Shown here in pieces: positions 58,405-64,000 of a stretch of DNA of 64,000 nucleotides. The position numbers and the translations under genes are program-made. Numbering within the stretch: position 1 is the first letter of the stretch; each line of letters starts with the position of its first letter. The stretch comes from Carex sylvatica (taxonomy: Eukaryota > Streptophyta > Magnoliopsida > Poales > Cyperaceae): assembly GCA_964058845.1 (NCBI GenBank), contig CAXKVR010000943.1:1-64000 (forward strand), read 5' to 3'. The notes beneath the pieces are model-generated. The model was not told the origin of the DNA and did not search any database. It saw only the letters and a program-made list of their open reading frames with translations.

Positions 58405-59834
58405 ACTATGCATCAAGGACAATTGTTCCAGCATGCAAGGCTGTGGTTGAATTGTCAACTACTGCTAAAGATCTTATAGAGTGAGAACTCTCTGCCTTTT
58501 CACATAATCTTGACAATGGTTTGTACATGTTACCAGCCACTCCTCAGGTTTGTTGATTCTCACTCCAGGCCTCGGTACATTTTGCCAAACTTATGATCAA
58601 ATTTCTGGTTAATTAGCATATGAAGATCTTGGTCCTTTAATTTAAAGAATCACATTAGGTGTTGACTTTCTTTTTTTCCTGTTGCTTTAGGTATCTGCAT
58701 GCCTCAACTGTCCCTCTTAACCCCCTTTCCCTTATTAATATTTTGACAGTAAAAATCTCATTAAGAGTGAGGCTATGGTATTATGCATAGCGCATATTGG
58801 TCAGTACTATGGATCAATATCTCCATTTTTAAAGTCCAAATAACAACCGGAACCGTTCAACATTATCTCCATATTAAAATGTACCTTTGGTTAATAATTT
58901 ATATTTTTTAGAACTTTTTTACTATTTTTCTTAGATAGGTAGAAAATTGCTTGATCTAAAGATTCTAGACCATTCAAAAGTAGTGATTTTCTACCTATCT
59001 AAGAAAATAGTAAAAAAAATATAAAGAAAATTCAAAATTTAGTCTGCAAGTACATTTTCATGTGTAAATCACTTTGAACGCTTTAGAATGAGTATTTGAA
59101 ATTTGAAAACAAAAATATTGATCCGTAGTACAGACCAATCTGCGCTATGCATATTACTGGTAGCCTCAATCATTAATTAATATAAAATGCAAGAAATTTT
59201 AATTAATTTCTTCAAACAGGTTCTTTTGGAAGCATTTGCAGCTGCAGCAAGGGCTGGTTCCAGAGATCCCTCTTCAATTCCTTCTATATCTTGCATCTCA
59301 GCTACTCTTCATCACAATTCAGGTAAGTTTACCTTAAAAAAGCAAACACTGCTGTTATTTTTTTGTTGCTCCTTTCACCAACCAAGCTATTAATTCTTCC
59401 ACAGGTACAGAAGGCATGGATTCAGCTTTAGCATCAGTTTTAGAGTCTCTTGAATTCTGTTTAAAGCTGTGTGGGGTCTGAGGCTAGCATCTTGGAGGAT
59501 TTGTCAAAGGCAATTGATCTGGCTCAATCATAGCTATTCACCTCTTTTATTTCTGGAATAGTCTACAAGTTTGTCTTAATTGGTTTACGTGAAGATTTCG
59601 AGTCCATTTTTATTACCTTTTTAATATATTTTTTTTCTCAAAAGAAGCAACAGTGTGTTTGCCTGCTTGAATTTTGTTGCACAGGTGGAAGAGGGGTGGG
59701 AGCAGCTGGCTGCTACTGTTGTCGATTGGGTTACACTTGATGGAGAGAATGTTGGTGCCTGGCTCAACCGAGTTAAGAAACTGCAGTCAATTTTGTATGA
59801 GAGATCTCGTGACCGCCTGGAAGTGGGGCACTAG
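58405..59834 (+). pseudogene. Augmin subunit 5 (HAUS5-like) C-terminal exons, broken
   Basis: Exons with AG/GT borders read: 58405-58547 YASRTIVPACKAVVELSTTA then an in-frame TGA and SAFSHNLDNGLYMLPATPQ; 59220-59322 VLLEAF, ARAGSRDPSSIPSIS; 59405-about 59531 GMDSALASVLESLEFCLKLC, then a one-base insertion before SEASILEDLSKAIDLA; and 59686-59834 [38 protein letters not shown]. The order and phrases ([11 protein letters not shown]...W) fit the C-terminus of plant AUG5, part of the augmin complex that recruits gamma-tubulin to microtubules. Internal exons are missing, and a stop and a frameshift are present. A MITE (58771-59165) lies in its first intron. Confidence 0.7.
58771..59165. mobile_element. 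Foldback MITE, member 3 of a three-copy family, in an AUG5-fragment intron
   Basis: GAGGCTATGGTATTATGCAT at the left pairs with ATGCATATTACTGGTAGCCTC at the right; TTCTTAGATAGGTAGAAAAT pairs with its complement near the centre. The internal phrase AAAGTCCAAATAACAACCGG...CTCCATATTAAAATGTACC is shared with members 1 and 2. Confidence 0.72.
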
Positions 59835-60345
59835 GAATTTACTTTGAGAGCCTTTATTTTATTTTATTTTATATTCTTTTCTTTTACTTGGTCTTTTGGT
59901 TTGATAATTATGTCTAGATCGGTGTGTAGTCTTTTGGCATGAAAACAGAAACTGAATTCAAGATATATTATGTGAACTATTGAACGTTTCTTTGGATCAT
60001 GGTTGTAACATGATGATGGCTCTAGTTCGGTTAATACTTTATGTATTATAAAATTATGCTTCGCGCTCTTTTGTTCTGGATTAGTGATAACGAATATTTG
60101 GTGTTAAAGCATAGAAGTTTATGTACTACAAGGTTTATTTAGATATCACACCGTTACATAAACTGGCCTAAACTCTGTCAACTATGAGAAAAATAATATA
60201 ATAAAATGACAATCTGTTGAGTCTTAAGCGCATATAAGAACAAATTATAATCTAAATCCTTTAAAAACAACATATTAGTTAACATCGCTTGTCCATACTG
60301 AGAAAAAAATAAACAAAATTACAAAAAATGAAAACAATGAGCAAA

Positions 60346-60695
60346 TCAGGAAGTCATCACAGGCTTTCCACTTGGTTTTGGAAACAGATCACTCTTGCTA
60401 AGAACACACTTTGCTTTTGTGTGCAAAGTATCCTTTAACAAGATTCTTATATATAAGCATAGTAACTATACACTCTCCCTGCAAGTTCAAAAAATCACTA
60501 TTTTATTTGCAACTGATTTTCAAAAAATCATTAGCAATTTAAAGTAAAAAAAAAAAAAAAAAAACTATGAAAGAAATTAACACATACCTCATCAGTATCT
60601 ATCTCTATTCCAAGCCATTTCAATGCCTTGATAATAGTATCCAACTTAATTTGATGAATCTTGTCTGGATTTTTTTTTGCTTTTGAATCATATAT
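60346..60695 (-). pseudogene. THP1/EER5 (PCID2-like, PCI domain) C-terminal exons, frameshifted
   Basis: On the minus strand exon 60695-60588 reads IYDSKAKKNPDKIHQIKLDT, IIKALKWLGIEIDTDE to a GTATGT donor. Exon 60478-60346 reads ECIVTMLIYKNLVKGYFAHK, SKV. One extra T then shifts the frame before a recognisable end (LSKSDLFPKPSGKPV). This is the C-terminal winged-helix part of PCID2/THP1 proteins, components of the TREX-2 mRNA export complex. Upstream exons are not in the window, and the frameshift makes it a pseudogene fragment. Confidence 0.65.
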
Positions 60696-60904
60696 CTACA
60701 AAAATACACAAGGAATGCTTTTTTTTTATTTTATTAACATACACAAGGAATATTATTTCAAAATAAAAGCCCAAAGCGTATTATGTCATGAGAATATGTT
60801 TACTTTTAACTAATCTTTGATAAACTATGAGCTCTAACTTCTACAGCACAAGATAAACACCTGATCTCAAAAATCTATTCATCACGAAAAAAAGTCAATG
60901 TAGT

Positions 60905-62869
60905 TGTTCGCACAAAAGTGTATCACAAAGTTTCAGTACAGCAAGCTGTACCTTTTAAACCTCGAATAAATTTCTGATAAAGATTATAAGTACACAATCC
61001 TATCGTATAGTAAATCAGGTATCGATCCACAGGACGACTTAAATATAAACTGGACTCCACTTAAATTAATTAAGTGGCCCCTTTCTTCTTCTGACTTTTA
61101 GGTTCTTTTAACGCGGGGCGCGTGTCAGTGACGCGAGGAACGGCAACTGGGTTTTCGGTGCTAGCTGCGGGTCGAGTCGACTCAATGCGGCCAGGGTTTT
61201 CTTCTTCAGGTGGTGACGCGGGGCGCATGCTTGGCAATCTGGTCTGTTGGCACAGCTGGTCCTTGATAATGAGTCCCACTTCGCAGTGTGATGGCTTTGA
61301 CCTCTCCTCTGAGGTTGACCTCTAGTTGGCTGGGTAGCCTTCCAGGTTGTGCTTGGCTTGAGGCGGTTTGGTGACTCATCTGTTCCATCATCAACTTATT
61401 CTGAGCATTCTGAGCAGCCAGTTGAGTATTTAATGTTAACTAGGTAATTCAGACCAACATACGACAGTTGAGGTCTAGAACCCGACGATGACACATATTG
61501 CAATTTCATACCAAGTTAATGAACCAATAAACAACCATTGAGGTTTAGGAACATTAGCTCTGGTCAGTAGAACCCTACATAAAGGAACAACACAAAGAAA
61601 CAGTAACTACTGCATTCACTCGGGAGTCACGCGGACCGCGTACGACAGTACCTGGCTCGCGTACACTGGATACGGCCCGCGTAGGACACTACGCGGACTG
61701 AGTTCCTCGAGGAAAAACTGAGATAAAATCATAATCCTGAAAACGTCTTTTTATTATTGATTGAAACCAAGTTTATTTACTTTCTTGTTTGGTATACTAA
61801 ATGTAACCTCTTATCCGTCGATAAGAGAAAATATTCACCTTTCGGCTACTACTTGGTTTCACATTTCGGATCACTAATCCTACCTCATGTACTTAGTTTG
61901 GTTGAGAGATTATAAGGGTTGAAATGCACTCTAGATCTGATCATGCATCTAGTGGTAAACCAATAAAAATCAAATAATTTAATCTAAGCAATTAAAATCA
62001 AACACAAATTTCAACACAAAATCCAATAACTAAGATGCAAAACAAAACATTCGATTACATCAAAATTCTAGAAACTAAAATGTCTAAACTAACATAGTTA
62101 AAGAGAAAACAAAATAAATAAAAAGAAGAAAAAAATGATAAAACTCCAAGAAAACAAGCTCCAAGCCGAGCCTCCTTTTTTCAAGCCCTCGAAACAAAGT
62201 GGAGAAGAATGGTGGTCTCTCATAGATGGCCTCCCCAAATGGGAGATTTCAAAGAGAAGATATCATTCCTCCTGCTGCTTCCCTCTACTTTATAGCTATT
62301 TTGTGACTTGGGGAGCAAGCAACCAAGAATGGAAGGTAAACCAATCAAGATCTCGTGAGATATGACAATAAATTTCAGCTAATGTCTTTCTAAAAAGGTT
62401 CCTGCGACTTGCACATTACAAATTCTGATTTATAATCTTTCTAAAATTGTATATCTCATTGTCCTATTTTCAGCAAGTTTTTATTTGCCTAAAACGGAGT
62501 TCGTATGGCCAAGATGTGGCAAAAATACGAAAAGATGTCGAAAGCTGTAATTTTCATATTTGCTCTGTCTGCTTTCTGCGCGACCCGTGTGGAGTCTTTG
62601 CGGTCAGTGTCTTGCTTCTGTTTCTGCTGTGAATCAAACTTCAAATTGACATAACTCATTATCCGTAGCTCCGTTTTCAGTGTTCTACCACTTTTCGGAA
62701 AGCTTGCAAGAAGATCTATAATTTTCTCAATTTTCTGAAATTTAAATAGACTTGGACAGTAACTTGATTCTTGATATAATTCAAAACTAAATTAAACTAA
62801 ATTAACCTAAATACATAGAAATTGGTTAAGTTAACCCTAGGCAAAAATATACATAATTTATGCTTATCA
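60905..62869 (-). mobile_element. Scrambled Athila-type LTR with an internal gag piece
   Basis: Read on the minus strand it starts TGATAAGCATAAATTATG (62869) and ends ACACTTTTGTGCGAACA (60905), with the tail shared with LTRs A and B. Inside, 62050-61800 matches LTR B (9150-9440) in the expected orientation. But 61440-61790 matches 9480-9810 on the opposite strand, and the AAGCTTGCAAG block (62669-62720) is also inverted relative to LTR B. Between 61437 and 61070 lies a gag segment (KAITLRSGTHYQGP). The flanking five bases (GTAGT and GCAAC) do not match. Confidence 0.6.
61070..61437 (-). pseudogene. Athila-type gag fragment inside the scrambled LTR
   Basis: The minus strand reads QNKLMMEQMSHQTASSQAQP, LPSQLEVNLRGEVKAITLRS, GTHYQGP, the conserved late-Gag motif also present at about 11436 (AKAITLRSGTRYEGP). 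A stop follows, and the rest is frameshifted. It is joined directly to the LTR tail. Confidence 0.7.
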
Positions 62870-62879
62870 GCAACCTATT

Positions 62880-63115
62880 TTTATGAATTCACACTATGCC
62901 GGTACCGTAAAAGGGAATCTTTTAGAATTACTAGATTCGCACTGTTCTTTTAACTTTGAACGAATCTCAAAGCCTTAATAATACTACTCCTGAGCTAGCC
63001 CGAATCTCAATGTGGCTGTGGGTAAATATCAAACCGTAAAGTGAAGAGAATCTTTTACATATATTGGAGAGGATACTCCTCCCTTTTTATCGGGTATGGT
63101 TCAAGAATTCACTGC
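62880..63115. mobile_element. MITE-like element, about 236 bp
   Basis: ATGAATTCACACTATGCCGGTA, then CCGTAAAAGGGA at the left is an imperfect inverted repeat of TCCCTTTTTATCGGGTATGG, then TTCAAGAATTCAC at the right. The interior GTTCTTTTAACTTTGAACGAAT and CTCAAAG resembles the interior of 30007-30251. Confidence 0.45.
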
Positions 63116-64000
63116 TCTCAAGCATACTTTTTTGTACACAAACACTAAATAAATTTATTTTTTAGAAAAATATAAGATTGATTATAACTTCCAATTCATT
63201 ATTGCATTCTCTTCACTGATCACAAAAATATGTTTTGATCCTTTGAAAATTGGTCTTCATTTTATTCGCTTGGCAATTTGCTGCATTATTTATAAATTTT
63301 CTAGATATTTTTCTTAAAAAGTCTTGCTGAAATTATGTGTATATTTTAGCTCGTCTTTTTTCTTGGAATTCTTGTTAATTGAATATCATTTTTCCTTTGT
63401 TGGTTTTTCTTTCGAGCCATGAGTTCCTTGAAACATAATAGCAGAACTAATAAACTTGAAAATTTTAATGTAATCTGTTGCATAGGAATTAGACAAATTA
63501 TTTTGGAGTTATAATTATTTCTTGTAAAATCATGAATGCAAATTATGAATGCACTTGAGGGGAAGAAGCAAGAGATCTGCGCGAGACAGTTAATTAGGGC
63601 TAATATGATATATAGTTATGTCATAGTTTTCGGTACAGAGGACTGGTATGGTGAGTGCTACCAGTTCCAAATCTACTTGTATCTGATCAGATGATAGATA
63701 TGGAGAAACAAAGTGTTATTATGTTGTCCCAAGGTACCAAGTTCCCTTCATGCTTTGAATATTTTCTTAGTTCTCACTGGTACTGATACTCAACTTCGTA
63801 CATGGGTTAATCAAAAAAAAAAAAAAAAAAGTGAAATAAGAATGGTTTGGATGTTGTTTCATGAATAATTTGGTGGGGCTTAAATTCATGATTAGGTGTA
63901 ATTCATGGATAATATGAAAACAATTGTCTTTTATAATATAAATAGTACTTGAAATACAAATCTTTATTTTTATGTACATAAGCACTAAATACATTTACAG
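63116..64000. other. AT-rich end of window, nothing recognised
   Basis: No gene or repeat family is recognised on either strand. A poly-A run lies at about 63811-63830. Confidence 0.4.

Overview
The window is nuclear DNA of a flowering plant, probably a eudicot. It is AT-rich, has GT-AG introns, and carries plant-specific transposon families. I cannot name the species. I see no rRNA, tRNA or CRISPR array and no clearly intact host gene. Almost everything is transposable elements, nested in one another, plus broken fragments of host genes.

Layout. 1-5.1 kb: remains of a CACTA-type (En/Spm) transposon with a plant Transposase_24 coding region, followed by a Ulp1-like cysteine protease that keeps its catalytic residues. 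5.1-13 kb: Ty3/gypsy elements of the Athila type (tRNA-Asp primer sites, LTRs, gag and protease, but no reverse transcriptase), one LTR-leader block sitting inside the gag of another. 14.1-16.0 kb: a second, unrelated gypsy polyprotein fragment on the minus strand with a YVDD reverse transcriptase.

Centre. 16.6-28.1 kb and 43.4-52.7 kb hold two closely related Mutator-like elements (MULEs) in the same orientation. Each has long terminal inverted repeats, a MuDR-type transposase read inward from the right end, and an eight-exon plant mobile domain (PMD) gene read inward from the left end. The two genes converge on a spacer holding a minus-strand LTR remnant with GC-rich tandem repeats. This is the layout of maize MuDR (mudrA/mudrB), with a PMD gene in the mudrB position. 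Copy 1 has a perfect 9-bp target duplication and a 2.2-kb solo LTR inserted in its right terminus. Copy 2 has no matching duplication and an altered right end. All four genes carry inactivating lesions, but the lesions differ between copies, so the common ancestor was probably intact.

Rest. 28.5-29.9 kb is a near-perfect 1.4-kb foldback element whose ends, like those of the MULEs, carry a series of short GC-rich palindromes. 30-36.8 kb is AT-rich with MITEs and tandem repeats. 36.9-42 kb carries minus-strand fragments of a pectin methylesterase, a PPR protein and a kinesin-7. 52.7-52.9 kb carries a possible wall-associated-kinase start cut by MULE copy 2. 55.7-57.0 kb is an older foldback element. 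57.7-60.7 kb carries fragments of a long-chain acyl-CoA synthetase, an augmin subunit 5 and a THP1/EER5-like protein. 60.9-62.9 kb is a scrambled Athila-type LTR. All family names are recognised by eye from translated sequence; none was checked by database search.
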